The position numbers and the translations under genes are program-made. The notes below the pieces were generated by a model. It saw nothing but the letters and a program-made list of their open reading frames with translations. It made no database searches and was not told where the DNA came from. A stretch of 64,000 nt of DNA, taken from Lysinibacillus sphaericus (GTDB lineage: Bacteria; Bacillota; Bacilli; Bacillales_A; Planococcaceae). The stretch is from contig NZ_SADV01000010.1 of assembly GCF_006864135.1 (NCBI RefSeq), positions 1 through 64,000 of the forward strand, read 5' to 3'. Of this stretch, positions 18,831 to 31,040 are shown in pieces; the first letter of the stretch is position 1, and the number at the start of each line of letters is the position of its first letter.

Positions 18831-18870
18831 GAAACTAAACGAGTGATTTTCAATCACAGTTTAGTTTCCT
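18831..18870. terminator. terminator of trpP
   Basis: GAAACTAAAC..GTGATT / AATCAC..GTTTAGTTTC; on the minus strand it is followed by TTTTTTCTTTTTG. Confidence 0.85.
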
Positions 18871-18892
18871 TGAAGATGAACGTGCATTTTTA

Positions 18893-19423
18893 TTAAATTG
18901 AAATAGCTGTTTGGAATTTAGAACGCTTCACTAATTTTGCAACTATAGGATATATAATTGCAAAAGCAATAACATTAAATACAACAGCAGGTAATACAAC
19001 GCCTACAAACAGAACAGCGAATGTTGCACCTACATTTGCATTGAATACAAAAAGTGCGACTGTTAAAAAGACAGTTCCAGATAAAATTGTTCCTAAACCA
19101 ACTAAGCCAGCAGATACTGCAAAATTACTTGCCAATTTTTTCAGCACCATTAAGGCAGCTAAAAAGACAAAGCCTGTTACTGCTTTATCGATAATATTTG
19201 GAACAAGGCCAGCTGGAAATGTTGTAAACAATCCTGAAAGTACCCCTGTTGCTAAAGAAAGTAAGAACGTTTCTTTAATGGTAGGGAACAATAAAATGCC
19301 GATAAACATCATTGTTAGCATGAAATCAGGCTTCATGCCATTTACCATACCTGGTGTGACCACGTAAAGGGTAGCACCAACACCAACTAAAAGAGCCATT
19401 AATACTAAATTTTTTGTATTCAT
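18893..19423 (-). CDS. trpP: tryptophan transporter TrpP
   Basis: 176-residue integral membrane protein with about five to six helices, of the TrpP (YhaG) family thought to take up tryptophan. Typical glycine-rich segments (ALLVGVGATLYVVTPGMVNG, KPDFMLTMMFIGILL, LVGLGTILSGTVF) are present. The start ATG at 19423 sits behind GAGGAG, which is itself embedded in a run of NAG triplets (19426-19463). This is strong sequence support for both the gene name and for translational control by the tryptophan-binding protein TRAP. Confidence 0.93.
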   Translation of the reverse strand: MNTKNLVLMALLVGVGATLYVVTPGMVNGMKPDFMLTMMFIGILLFPTIKETFLLSLATGVLSGLFTTFPAGLVPNIIDKAVTGFVFLAALMVLKKLASNFAVSAGLVGLGTILSGTVFLTVALFVFNANVGATFAVLFVGVVLPAVVFNVIAFAIIYPIVAKLVKRSKFQTAISI

Positions 19424-19425
19424 TT

Positions 19426-19463
19426 CTAATCTCTCCTCGACTATGCTAATCTTTTTTTGTCTC
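19426..19463 (-). promoter_or_regulatory. TRAP-type binding site overlapping the trpP ribosome binding site
   Basis: Reading 5' to 3' on the minus strand in 5-nt steps: GAG, AAA, AAG, TAG, TAG, GAG, GAG, TAG, each separated by two bases and ending one base before the ATG. GAG and TAG repeats with 2-nt spacers are the known RNA target of TRAP. The Shine-Dalgarno (GAGGAG) lies inside the repeats, so bound TRAP would block ribosomes when tryptophan is plentiful, as known for B. subtilis trpP. Confidence 0.88.
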
Positions 19464-19557
19464 CTAACGTGTCCTCATGACCGTTAGCGAAACTTATTTG
19501 TGATTGTACGCTATAAATTTCAAAAATGCAATAGACAATTCTGACAATTAGGCTCAA

Positions 19558-19974
19558 TTACTGAAGGTTAGCTTTAATGCTTTCAGCAACTTCAGTTAAT
19601 TGCTCAGGTGTATATTTTTGTGTTTGCCAAATTAAGCCCAAGCCTTCTTTTTCATCGTAACGAGGAATAAAATGTAAGTGATAGTGGAAAACAGTTTGTC
19701 CAGCTGCAGCACCATTATTATTAATTGTATTAAGTCCGATTGGATGAAAAGCCGCCTTAATAGCATTTGCAATTTTCGGTGCTACTGCATATAAATTACG
19801 AGCTACATCCTCAGGCATTTCGTATAGATCCTTACAGTGATGTTTTGGAATTAATAGTGTATGACCTTTTGCTACAGGCGAAATGTCAGTAAATGCATAG
19901 ACATGCTCGTCTTCATAAATTTTTGTACTTGGAATAGATCCTTCAATGATTTTACAAAATAGGCAATCGCTCAT
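19558..19974 (-). CDS. hit: HIT-family nucleotide-binding protein
   Basis: 138-residue histidine-triad protein, complete: CLFCKI.EG.IPS at the N-terminus (zinc-binding CxxC type) and the catalytic HYHLHFIPR near residue 100. These enzymes cleave phosphoramidates of nucleotides. It is divergent from ecsA with about 100 bp between, the same pairing as in B. subtilis. AAGGAGGAATTTTCAA precedes the ATG. Confidence 0.96.
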   Translation of the reverse strand: MSDCLFCKIIEGSIPSTKIYEDEHVYAFTDISPVAKGHTLLIPKHHCKDLYEMPEDVARNLYAVAPKIANAIKAAFHPIGLNTINNNGAAAGQTVFHYHLHFIPRYDEKEGLGLIWQTQKYTPEQLTEVAESIKANLQ

Positions 19975-20078
19975 TTGAAAATTCCTCCTTATTTTATATG
20001 TAAGTACATTCTATCATAATCATAACTGTATCATTTGCTAATTTTTGATAAAATATAAACTAGAAGAGGAGTGAGGGC

Positions 20079-20828
20079 ATGACGGTATTAGAGGTACAAC
20101 ATGTGACAGGTGGTTATACAAGAAAGCCTGTTATTAAAGATTTATCATTTACGATTGAAAAAGGAGAACTTGTTGGCTTAATAGGTTTGAACGGCGCTGG
20201 TAAAAGTACAACGATTAAGCATATCATCGGAACAATGCTTCCAAAAGAAGGAGACATTCGTTTAAATGGTGTGACGTTAAAGGAAAATACGGACAAGTAT
20301 CGTACAGCATTTTCTTATATTCCTGAAACACCTGTATTGTACGATGAGCTAACATTACGTGAGCATTTAGAATTAACCGCAATGGCTTACGGTCTAGATG
20401 AAGCAACACTTGCAGCTCGTTCACAAATATTATTAAAAGAATTTCGAATGGAAAAGCGACTTAATTGGTTCCCTTCGCATTTCTCAAAGGGAATGCGTCA
20501 AAAGGTTATGATTATGTGTGCCTTTTTAGTCAATCCAAGTCTTTACATTATTGATGAGCCTTTTGTAGGGCTCGATCCACTTGGTATTCAATCATTGCTT
20601 GATCAGATGGATGAAAAGAAAAAAGAGGGCGCTTCTATATTAATGTCCACGCACATTTTATCGACCGCTGAAAAGCATTGTGACCGTATCATTTTATTGC
20701 ATGAAGGACGTGTGCGAGCACAAGGAACAATGGAGGATTTACGCAAGGCATTTGCGATGCCACATGCGACATTGGATGATTTATATATTGCAATGACAAA
20801 GGAGCGCGACCATGAAGAACTTGCGTGA
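20079..20828 (+). CDS. ecsA: ABC transporter ATP-binding protein EcsA
   Basis: 249-residue ABC ATPase: Walker A GLNGAGKSTT (near 38), Walker B LYIIDEPFVGLDP, H-loop STHIL. The signature is FSKGMRQK, a variant common in Ecs-type proteins rather than LSGGQ. With EcsB it forms the Ecs transporter, which in B. subtilis and S. aureus affects protein secretion, regulated membrane proteolysis and peptide export. ecsB starts inside its last codons (17-bp overlap). Confidence 0.95.
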   Translation: MTVLEVQHVTGGYTRKPVIKDLSFTIEKGELVGLIGLNGAGKSTTIKHIIGTMLPKEGDIRLNGVTLKENTDKYRTAFSYIPETPVLYDELTLREHLELTAMAYGLDEATLAARSQILLKEFRMEKRLNWFPSHFSKGMRQKVMIMCAFLVNPSLYIIDEPFVGLDPLGIQSLLDQMDEKKKEGASILMSTHILSTAEKHCDRIILLHEGRVRAQGTMEDLRKAFAMPHATLDDLYIAMTKERDHEELA

Positions 20829-21996
20829 TGTTTGGTCCTCTCGCTTCATGCACTATATAGGTGAAGTGCAAAAATATATGCGGTTTATTTTTACAGGGCA
20901 TTTAGCGATAGTACTAGTATTTCTTATCGGAGCAGGGGGCTATCAATATAGTGAATGGCTGAAAGTCGTACAGTCTGATTTTCCAGCAGAGGTATTAATC
21001 GCAGGATTTGTAGGGGTTTTATTGGCATTTAGTCGTCCGACTTCACTTTTGAGAGAGCCAGACCAAGTGTATTTATTACCTTTAGAATCAAAAATGTCGC
21101 AGTATTTCAAAAAGGCTTTAGCGTGGACGTTTTGGTCACAGGTGTGGATTGTGGCAATTGTTTATATCGTTAGTATCCCTTTACTAAAGACTGTTACTGA
21201 ATTAACTACATTTGAAATTTGGTCAGTGTTCCTACTTATTATTATATTGAAGTATTTGAGCGTTCAGGGTGAATTTAGCTTTCGGTATAGTGAACGCGGT
21301 CAAATGATCTGGGTGGACAGGCTGATTCGAGCTGTTATCTTTAGTGTGGCTGTGTACATGGGGCTTCATATGCAGCTTATTTTAGCGATTGTTGCTGCTG
21401 TAATTGGGTGCGTGTATATTGTAATATTTAGAAAAAAATGCACAGGTGAACCTGTCCCATACGAGCATTTTGTGAAGCTTGAACAAAATCGCATGATGAG
21501 CTTCTATCGTTTTGCTAATTATTTCACAGACGTTCCACATCTACGTGGTAGCATCCGTCGTCGAGGTTGGCTTGACTGGCTTTACAAATTTGTGCCATAC
21601 AACAAGGATAATACTCAAAAGTACTTGGTGTTCCGTACATTCATCCGAACAGATGATCATTTTTATTTATGGTTCCGTTTAACCGTGATTTCAGCTGTTA
21701 TTGCAGCCTTTGTAGATATCCCTGTCGTTTCATGGATTGTTGCAGGTGTATTGAGCTTTGCTACAACTATTCAATTAAAGCAGGCTTTATTATCAAGCGG
21801 TGAATTCCGCATGGACATGCTTTATCCGTTACCTGATGAAGCACGTAAAGTAGCAGTCAATCAAATTGTACGTCTTGCGATGGTCACTCAAGCTATTTTA
21901 GTTGGTCTATGTAGTATCACACAGCCAATGTTTTATGTAACTTTTATTATCATACTGGTTGTCAGTGAATTAACTGCTAAGGTCTCAAAACCTTGA
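20812..21996 (+). CDS. ecsB: ABC transporter permease EcsB
   Basis: 394-residue membrane protein of the EcsB family with about eight to ten helices in two groups, separated by a cytosolic stretch (HFVKLEQNRMMSFYRFANYF, FVPYNKDNTQKYL). It is coupled to ecsA by overlap. The third gene of the B. subtilis operon, ecsC, is not present here: a terminator follows at once. Confidence 0.94.
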   Translation: MKNLRDVWSSRFMHYIGEVQKYMRFIFTGHLAIVLVFLIGAGGYQYSEWLKVVQSDFPAEVLIAGFVGVLLAFSRPTSLLREPDQVYLLPLESKMSQYFKKALAWTFWSQVWIVAIVYIVSIPLLKTVTELTTFEIWSVFLLIIILKYLSVQGEFSFRYSERGQMIWVDRLIRAVIFSVAVYMGLHMQLILAIVAAVIGCVYIVIFRKKCTGEPVPYEHFVKLEQNRMMSFYRFANYFTDVPHLRGSIRRRGWLDWLYKFVPYNKDNTQKYLVFRTFIRTDDHFYLWFRLTVISAVIAAFVDIPVVSWIVAGVLSFATTIQLKQALLSSGEFRMDMLYPLPDEARKVAVNQIVRLAMVTQAILVGLCSITQPMFYVTFIIILVVSELTAKVSKP

Positions 21997-22017
21997 TAAT
22001 GGTTAATTTCAAATCAA

Positions 22018-22064
22018 AAGCTCATTTCTCCAATAACAGACTTGGAGAAATGAGCTTTATTTTC
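22018..22064. terminator. bidirectional terminator between ecsB and yhaA
   Basis: AAAGCTCATTTCTCCAA / TTGGAGAAATGAGCTTT, 17-bp stem, followed by ATTTTC. Confidence 0.92.
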
Positions 22065-23224
22065 TATTCTACTAATTGATAGTCTAGTGCTGCTGTTAAT
22101 AATACCTTTGCAGCAATGAGCATACCTTTTTCATCTATATCGAATTTTGGATGATGATGTGGTGCATATTCAGTTGGTTTGGCTCCAGTAAAGAAGAAAG
22201 TACCTGGTTTTTCCTCTAAGTAGTAAGAGAAATCTTCAGCCCCCATACTTGCTTTTACTTCAATAACATCGCAAATATCCTGAGCGATCGTACGCACAAA
22301 TAGTGTTTCTTTCTCATGATTTACAACCGCAGGGTAGCCACGACGATAATCCAATTCAATTGTACAATCATGCGCAATTTCTGTACCTTGGATAACCCGT
22401 TTAAACTCACGCTCCATCGTTTCACGAACATCTTTATCAAATGTTCGAATTGTACCATTTAAATAGGCTGTATCGGCAATAATATTGTCAGCATTAGATG
22501 CTACGAATGAACCAACTGATAAAACAGCCGATTCGATTGGATCAACTCGACGTGCCACAAGTTGTTGTAAATTCATAACAAGCTGAGAGCCAATAACAAT
22601 CGCATCCTTTGTTTGGTCCGGATGAGCACCGTGACCGCCTTGACCTCGAATTTTCATTTCAAAACTATCAACAGCAGCCATCGTTGGACCGACGTGGTAG
22701 CCAATCATGCCTGTTGGATGATTAGAAGATAGATGTGTACCAAAAATAGCATCAACGCCATTCAAAGCTCCAGCCTGTACCATTCCGATTGCTCCGCCTG
22801 GATCAGCCTCTTCAGCATGCTGATGAATTAGTACATATTCTCCTGCTAATTCATCGCGCATTTCCCACAATAGCTTACCTACGATTAGCAAAGTAGCTGT
22901 ATGTCCATCATGCCCGCAAGCATGCATAACGCCAGCCACAGTTGATTTGTATGGAACGTCTTTTTCATCTTGTATAGGCAGTGCGTCAAAGTCTGCTCGT
23001 AAAGCAATTGTTTTGCCAGGCTTGCTTCCTTTAATCCGGGCAATTAATCCGTAGCCACTGACATTAGCTTCAACCGGTACGCCTAAATTTTTATAAAAAC
23101 GAATAATATAATTAGCGGTTTCTTGCTCCTGGAAGCTCAGCTCTGGATGCATATGTAGATGACGACGAATCGCCACCATTTCATCAAAATGGTTATCAAT
23201 CTTTTCGAGTAGACGTTGGTTCAC
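22064..23224 (-). CDS. yhaA: M20-family amidohydrolase (N-acyl amino acid / peptide deacylase)
   Basis: 386-residue metal-dependent hydrolase of the M20D group. Metal and catalytic motifs: LHMHPELSFQE (about 21-31), HACGHDGHTATL (about 105-116), HQHAEEADPGGA and GGHGAHPDQ (dimerisation-domain histidine), with MGAEDFSYYLEEKPG near the C-terminus. Family members remove acyl groups from amino acids or hippurate-like compounds; the substrate here is unknown. The gene position next to ecs matches B. subtilis yhaA. AAGGAGG lies just before the ATG. Confidence 0.92.
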   Translation of the reverse strand: MNQRLLEKIDNHFDEMVAIRRHLHMHPELSFQEQETANYIIRFYKNLGVPVEANVSGYGLIARIKGSKPGKTIALRADFDALPIQDEKDVPYKSTVAGVMHACGHDGHTATLLIVGKLLWEMRDELAGEYVLIHQHAEEADPGGAIGMVQAGALNGVDAIFGTHLSSNHPTGMIGYHVGPTMAAVDSFEMKIRGQGGHGAHPDQTKDAIVIGSQLVMNLQQLVARRVDPIESAVLSVGSFVASNADNIIADTAYLNGTIRTFDKDVRETMEREFKRVIQGTEIAHDCTIELDYRRGYPAVVNHEKETLFVRTIAQDICDVIEVKASMGAEDFSYYLEEKPGTFFFTGAKPTEYAPHHHPKFDIDEKGMLIAAKVLLTAALDYQLVE

Positions 23225-23342
23225 AGTAGAACCTCCTTAAACAGATTATCCTAGATTTTTATTAATAACATAATAGTTTCACAAACTGGATAAACAACGG
23301 TTCAACACTTCATATAAAAGATATTCTAAGCAAGAGTAATGA

Positions 23343-23553
23343 ATTCCCCACGTTCTGGAGAATGCCCTCCGGAAGTGCAGTGAATACGTGCGCACACCCG
23401 GGGGATATCCGCAGAAGTGCAGAAAATAGTCGTGAATCGAAGTGGGATACTCGAAGAGCAGCGGGGGTACCCGGGCACCCGGTGAATACTCCGGGAGAGC
23501 AGTGAATACCCGCGCACTCGGGATACCCGCGGAAAGCAGTGAATCCTTGCACG
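23343..23553. repeat. GC-rich periodic keyword array 2 (about 11 units)
   Basis: The word ATAC (variants ATAT, ATAG, GTAC, ATCC, ATGC, ATTC) starts at 23343, 23362, 23384, 23405, 23426, 23447, 23467, 23486, 23506, 23523 and 23543. Four consecutive units are exactly 21 bp apart; the others are 17-22. Units often end in GCAGTGA. The stretch is far more GC-rich than its neighbours and ends at the hmoB stop region. Open frames across it are artefacts. Confidence 0.65.
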
Positions 23554-23559
23554 CTTCAA

Positions 23560-24078
23560 CTAATCCTCGTTTTCTTCTTTTGGAGCTGCGCTATAGGTTG
23601 TGACATATGAGGCTGCTGAGAAAATATTTTGCTGATTCACACCTGTTGGTTCTTTACGTTCAGCGTGTGCGGATGCAAAGGCTTTTGAGCTTTTCCATGC
23701 TTCAAACGAATGAGGGCCGTTCCATTGTGTCATGACAATGTATGTTTCACTATTTAATGGACGAAGTAGTCGAAATGCTACAAAGCCTGGCTCATCTTCT
23801 ATAGCGCCCGCTCGATTTAAAAAGCGATGTTCAAAAACTGGTCGACCCTCATCTGTAACGGGAATATTGTTGAATACAAAAAAGCCGCGTTCTTCTAAAT
23901 CATTTACTGAATCTAATACTTCGAATTTACGAGGTGTGGCAAAGACAGATTTTCCTTCAGTTTCGTGTATAAGCACAGAGTTCCCTTCTCCGTGTATTAA
24001 AATCATTGCCTCGTTTGGATATTTATTCTTTAACTGTTCTAAAAAATCACCTGTACCAGAAGTTAAATAAATATACAT
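23560..24078 (-). CDS. hmoB: heme-degrading monooxygenase HmoB-like
   Basis: 172 residues with a C-terminal antibiotic-biosynthesis-monooxygenase (ferredoxin-like) domain: HRFLNRAGAIEDEPGFVAFR and YIVMTQWNGPHSFEAWKSSK. B. subtilis HmoB (YhgC) opens the heme ring and releases iron, and its gene also stands beside hemEHY. Here the two are divergent, pairing heme breakdown with heme synthesis. Activity is inferred from family and position. AAGGAGGTCAATTTT precedes the ATG. Confidence 0.88.
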   Translation of the reverse strand: MYIYLTSGTGDFLEQLKNKYPNEAMILIHGEGNSVLIHETEGKSVFATPRKFEVLDSVNDLEERGFFVFNNIPVTDEGRPVFEHRFLNRAGAIEDEPGFVAFRLLRPLNSETYIVMTQWNGPHSFEAWKSSKAFASAHAERKEPTGVNQQNIFSAASYVTTYSAAPKEENED

Positions 24079-24183
24079 AAAATTGACCTCCTTATGAATT
24101 TTCTTAATATAGCGTGATTATCTCCATTTAAGTGGAAGTCTAAAGCTTTGTCAAAAAAGAAATCCTTTAGAAAGAACAATTTT

Positions 24184-24212
24184 ATGACATTTCACTATGA
24201 AAACTATACAAT
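24184..24212 (+). promoter_or_regulatory. probable hemE promoter
   Basis: ATGACA (24184-24189) and TACAAT (24207-24212) separated by 17 bp, about 100 bp before the hemE start. Plausible but not unique. Confidence 0.5.
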
Positions 24213-24311
24213 AACAGAGGAAGCGTTTACTATTGAAAACGGATATCAATAATAATGAAATAAACAAGAGAATTTTACGATATGAATTTTATTGAGGGGA
24301 AGGAACTATTC

Positions 24312-25361
24312 ATGACAACTTTTAATGATACTCTTCTACGTGCTGCACGAGGAGAAAGAACTGAACATACACCAGTATGGTATATGCGACAAGCAGGACG
24401 CTCTCAACCAGAATATCGTGCGATTAAAGAAAAGTATTCTTTAGAGGAAATTACACTTCAACCCGAGCTTTGTGCATATGTAACGCGATTACCAGTAGAA
24501 AATTACAATGTTGATGCGGCAATTTTATACAAAGATATAGTAACTCCACTCCCTGGTATTGGGGTAGATGTGAAAATCAAAGCAGGAGTAGGTCCTGTTA
24601 TTTCAAATCCTATTCGCTCAATCGCTGATATAGAAAAACTAGGCGAATTCAATGCGAAAGAACATACACCATACGTTTTAGAAACAATAAAAATGTTAAC
24701 AGCGGAACAATTGAATGTACCTCTAATCGGCTTTGCAGGTGCGCCATTTACTCTCGCAAGCTATATGATTGAAGGTGGTCCTTCAAGAAACTATAATAAA
24801 ACAAAGTCATTTATGGTATCAGAGCCTCAAGCTTGGTTTGCTTTAATGGACAAGTTGGCTGACATGATTATTTCTGATATTTCTGCTCAAGTAGAAGCGG
24901 GAGCAAAAGCTATCCAAATATTTGACTCTTGGGTTGGTGCTTTAAATGTTGAAGACTATCGTGTCTTCATTAAACCGATTATGACACGTATTTTTGCTGA
25001 ATTGAAAAAAGAAAATGTGCCACTTATTCAGTTTGGTGTCGGTGCAAGTCATTTAGCGAAAGAGTGGAATGATTTACCGGTTGATGTTGTTGGCTTAGAT
25101 TGGCGTTTACCAATTAAAGAAGCACGTGCAAACGGAATTACTAAACCAGTACAAGGCAATTTAGATCCATCGCTATTACTTGCTGATTGGTCAATTATTG
25201 AAAAACGCACGAAAGATATTATCGATCAAGGCTTAGAAATGCCAGGGCATATCTTTAACCTAGGTCATGGTGTATTCCCAGAGGTAGACCCAGAAGTGTT
25301 AAAACGTTTAACAGCTCTTATTCATGAGTATAGTGCTCAACAAATCCAAGCACGCTCTTAA
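24312..25361 (+). CDS. hemE: uroporphyrinogen decarboxylase
   Basis: 349-residue HemE: converts uroporphyrinogen III to coproporphyrinogen III by removing four carboxyl groups. The family motif [16 protein letters not shown] is near residue 20, and [17 protein letters not shown] in the middle. The ATG at 24312 is chosen because AAGGA lies seven bases upstream; an upstream ATG at 24282 lacks a site. First gene of hemE-hemH-hemY. A terminator-like hairpin separates it from hemH, so the operon may be split or attenuated. Confidence 0.97.
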   Translation: MTTFNDTLLRAARGERTEHTPVWYMRQAGRSQPEYRAIKEKYSLEEITLQPELCAYVTRLPVENYNVDAAILYKDIVTPLPGIGVDVKIKAGVGPVISNPIRSIADIEKLGEFNAKEHTPYVLETIKMLTAEQLNVPLIGFAGAPFTLASYMIEGGPSRNYNKTKSFMVSEPQAWFALMDKLADMIISDISAQVEAGAKAIQIFDSWVGALNVEDYRVFIKPIMTRIFAELKKENVPLIQFGVGASHLAKEWNDLPVDVVGLDWRLPIKEARANGITKPVQGNLDPSLLLADWSIIEKRTKDIIDQGLEMPGHIFNLGHGVFPEVDPEVLKRLTALIHEYSAQQIQARS

Positions 25362-25436
25362 TATAGATGTGAACAGGATATTAACGCTCATATTTCTTTT
25401 TTATGAATGATATCTTGATTTCATCGTAGAAAGGGT

Positions 25437-25471
25437 GCTGTCCAACCTAATGTATTGGACAGCTTCTTTTT
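25437..25471 (+). terminator. terminator between hemE and hemH
   Basis: GCTGTCCAA / TTGGACAGC followed by TTCTTTTTG, a good intrinsic terminator between two genes of one pathway. Confidence 0.8.
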
Positions 25472-25522
25472 GTCACATTACGTACGATTAAAGATAACTA
25501 TTATTTAGAGGTGAAAAGGTTA

Positions 25523-26443
25523 ATGAAAGAAGTTAAAGGCTTATTAGTTATGGCATACGGAACACCCTATAAAGAAGAAGACATCGAACCTTACTATACG
25601 CATATTCGCCACGGTCGCAAACCTTCAGAAGAGCATTTAGAAGATTTACGCAGTCGTTATGAAGCAATCGGTGGTTTATCGCCACTTGCTGCTGCTACTC
25701 AAGCGCAGGCTGAGGCTTTATGTGCACGTTTAAATGAAGTGCAAGATAATGTGGAATACAAATTATTTATCGGATTAAAGCATATCCACCCATTCATTGA
25801 AGATGCTGTAGAAGGAATGGTAGCGGAAGGTATTAAAGAAGCGGTTTCTATCGTGTTAGCTCCTCACTTCTCAACGTTCTCTATTAAATCATATAATGGT
25901 CGTGCAACAGAAGCGGCTGGAGATCGATTAACAATTACTTCTGTAGAATCTTGGTATGATGAACCAAAGTTCATTGAGTATTGGAAAATGAAAGTAAATG
26001 AAACGTTTAATGCAATGTCAGAAGAAGAACGTGAAAAAGCATGTTTAATCGTGTCTGCACACTCACTTCCAGAGAAAATTAAGGAGCTAGGCGATCCATA
26101 TGAAGATCAATTAATTGAGACGGCTCGATTAATTAGAGAAGCGACAGGTGTAAACAATGTAGAAGTTGGCTGGCAGTCAGCAGGGCAAACACCTGAGCCA
26201 TGGATTGGTCCAGATGTTCAGGACTTAACGCGTGAACTTTACGAGCAAAAGGGCTTCCATTCGTTCGTTTATACGCCAGTTGGCTTTGTAACAGAACATT
26301 TAGAAGTTTTATATGACAACGATTATGAATGTAAAGTTGTTTGTGATGAACTTGGCGCGAAATATTATCGTCCAGCAATGCCAAATACACACCCGTTATT
26401 TATTGATGCAATGGTTGATGCCATTCATAAAAAATTAAGCTAA
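25523..26443 (+). CDS. hemH: ferrochelatase (coproporphyrin III type)
   Basis: 306-residue ferrochelatase that inserts iron into the porphyrin. In Gram-positive Bacillales the substrate is coproporphyrin III (gene also called cpfC). Active-site elements: the histidine and glutamate in SAHSLPEKI and [11 protein letters not shown], and [20 protein letters not shown] at the N-terminus. The ATG at 25523 is nine bases after AGAGGTG. hemY follows 11-15 bp downstream. Confidence 0.97.
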   Translation: MKEVKGLLVMAYGTPYKEEDIEPYYTHIRHGRKPSEEHLEDLRSRYEAIGGLSPLAAATQAQAEALCARLNEVQDNVEYKLFIGLKHIHPFIEDAVEGMVAEGIKEAVSIVLAPHFSTFSIKSYNGRATEAAGDRLTITSVESWYDEPKFIEYWKMKVNETFNAMSEEEREKACLIVSAHSLPEKIKELGDPYEDQLIETARLIREATGVNNVEVGWQSAGQTPEPWIGPDVQDLTRELYEQKGFHSFVYTPVGFVTEHLEVLYDNDYECKVVCDELGAKYYRPAMPNTHPLFIDAMVDAIHKKLS

Positions 26444-26457
26444 GCGAAAAGAAAGTG

Positions 26458-27885
26458 ATGATGTTGGTGACTCAAAAAAGACGAAAGGTAGTTGTTGTAG
26501 GCGGTGGCATTACTGGCCTCACAGCTGCGTTCTATTTGCAAAAAGAAGCAAGCGCAAAAGAATTGCCGTTAGATATCGTACTTGTCGAGTCGTCATTACG
26601 TCTTGGCGGAAAAATACAAACACTGAGAAAAGATGGCTTTATTATCGAACGCGGTCCAGAATCTTTTTTTGATCGTGAGAATTATGTATATGCTTTGGCA
26701 AAGGATTTAGGCATTGAACAGGAAATGATTACAAGCAATACAGGTCCGACTTACGTTGCCGTCGGTAGTCAATTGTATCCAATCCCTAGCAATCTTTTGT
26801 CTGGAGCAACACCACATGTCACGTCATTTATTACATCAGGTTTGTTTTCACTTAGCGGGAAAGTTCGTGCGGCGGGGGATTTTTTCATCCCTCGTTCTGC
26901 ACAGAACGATGACCAACCATTAGGGCAATTTTTTAGAAGAAGATTCGGTGCTGAAATTGTAGAAAATTTAGTAGAGCCATTACTTGCTGGAACATTTGCT
27001 GGTGATATTGAACAGTTAAGTATGCGCTCAACATTCCCGCAGCTCTATGGATTAGAGCAAAAATATCGTAGCCTACTGATTGGTATGAAAAAGTCTGGTT
27101 CGAATTTTTTAAGTAACAAACTCAATACGAAAGATAAGGGGATTTTTCAAACATTTAATAATGGTCTTGAGACACTTATCGAAAAACTTGAAGAATCACT
27201 ACTTCCTGGGATAGTTATGAAGGGTGTTAAAGTTGAGGAAATTGAACATGGTAAGGATGGTACAGTCCAAGTTTTGTTCAACAATTTTACACAATTAAAA
27301 GCAGATGCTGTTATTATTGCTACACCATTTAATGTGGCAAGAAAAATGTTCAGTAAACACCAGTTATTAAATGAATTGAGTACGATGAAGGCAGCAACTA
27401 TTGCTACTGTGACAATGGCATTTAAAAAAGATCAGTTAGGTGATTTAGATGCGTTATCATTTTTTGTCTCCCGAAATAGTGATTTTTCAATAACTTCTTG
27501 TACGTGGATTAACCGCAAGTGGCCTGGTACAACACCAGATGATTATGTACTGTTACGCAGTTATATTGGCCGAGTGGGCGATGAGGCAATTGTTGCGTTA
27601 TCTGATACAGAAATTGAAAAGACTGTATTGCAGGATTTAATGAAAACAATTGGTGTAGATGGAGAACCGTTAATGACTGTAGTTTCCCGCTGGAAAAATG
27701 CCATGCCACAATATACGGTAGGACATGAGGCGAAGGTCGAGCGTTCAAAACAAGAGTTACGTGAACATTTTCCCGCTGTAAAGCTCTCAGGGAGCTCCTT
27801 CGAAGGAATATCAATACCTGAGTGCGTTGAGCAAGGTAAAAATGTTGCTGAAGAAATGTTGAAGGAAATGTTTGCGGATTTGTAA
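26458..27885 (+). CDS. hemY: coproporphyrinogen III oxidase (HemY/HemG, FAD-dependent)
   Basis: About 475 residues with an FAD-binding motif KVVVVGGGITGLTAAFYL at the N-terminus, a GPESF substrate region near residue 67 and a C-terminal FAD segment (GSSFEGISIPECVEQGK). It is the enzyme long called protoporphyrinogen oxidase, which in Bacillales oxidises coproporphyrinogen III (CgoX). Tandem start codons GTG-ATG-ATG occur at 26455, 26458 and 26461; which is used is unclear because the ribosome binding site is weak. Close spacing to hemH suggests one transcript. Confidence 0.96.
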   Translation: MMLVTQKRRKVVVVGGGITGLTAAFYLQKEASAKELPLDIVLVESSLRLGGKIQTLRKDGFIIERGPESFFDRENYVYALAKDLGIEQEMITSNTGPTYVAVGSQLYPIPSNLLSGATPHVTSFITSGLFSLSGKVRAAGDFFIPRSAQNDDQPLGQFFRRRFGAEIVENLVEPLLAGTFAGDIEQLSMRSTFPQLYGLEQKYRSLLIGMKKSGSNFLSNKLNTKDKGIFQTFNNGLETLIEKLEESLLPGIVMKGVKVEEIEHGKDGTVQVLFNNFTQLKADAVIIATPFNVARKMFSKHQLLNELSTMKAATIATVTMAFKKDQLGDLDALSFFVSRNSDFSITSCTWINRKWPGTTPDDYVLLRSYIGRVGDEAIVALSDTEIEKTVLQDLMKTIGVDGEPLMTVVSRWKNAMPQYTVGHEAKVERSKQELREHFPAVKLSGSSFEGISIPECVEQGKNVAEEMLKEMFADL

Positions 27886-27904
27886 GAAATAAATAGTTAT
27901 CAGT

Positions 27905-27947
27905 AAGTAGTACAAACTTGAAGATCAATGTTTGTACTACTTTTTTT
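27905..27947 (+). terminator. terminator of the hem operon
   Basis: AAGTAGTACAAAC / GTTTGTACTACTT followed by a T-tract. Confidence 0.92.
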
Positions 27948-28011
27948 ATTTTTGAAGTTTGATGTGGCAAAGTACAAATGATTGCACAAGTTAGATATCT
28001 CAAATTAAAAG

Positions 28012-28041
28012 CTGGGAAAGTAAGTTTCTACTTTCCCAGTA
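28012..28041 (-). terminator. terminator of the collagen-like gene
   Basis: CTGGGAAAGTA / TACTTTCCCAG stem; on the minus strand followed by CTTTTAATTT. Confidence 0.85.
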
Positions 28042-28053
28042 AAGATCTTAATG

Positions 28054-30951
<2,898 letters not shown>

Positions 30952-31040
30952 TTAACTTGTTGGTTATTCTAAAAATATCAATAGCGATAAAAGTATTTTT
31001 TAATCACGGTGTAATAACAACCCATTAGTATAGAAGCTAT

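Noticed and set aside
20224-20901. Minus-strand frames across ecsA and ecsB
   Set aside because: Shadows of the transporter genes, with improbable composition and no start signals.
23310-23559. Two overlapping minus-strand frames (PGVFTGCPGTP type)
   Set aside because: They come from the GC-rich periodic array; there is no start site and the frame follows the 21-bp units.
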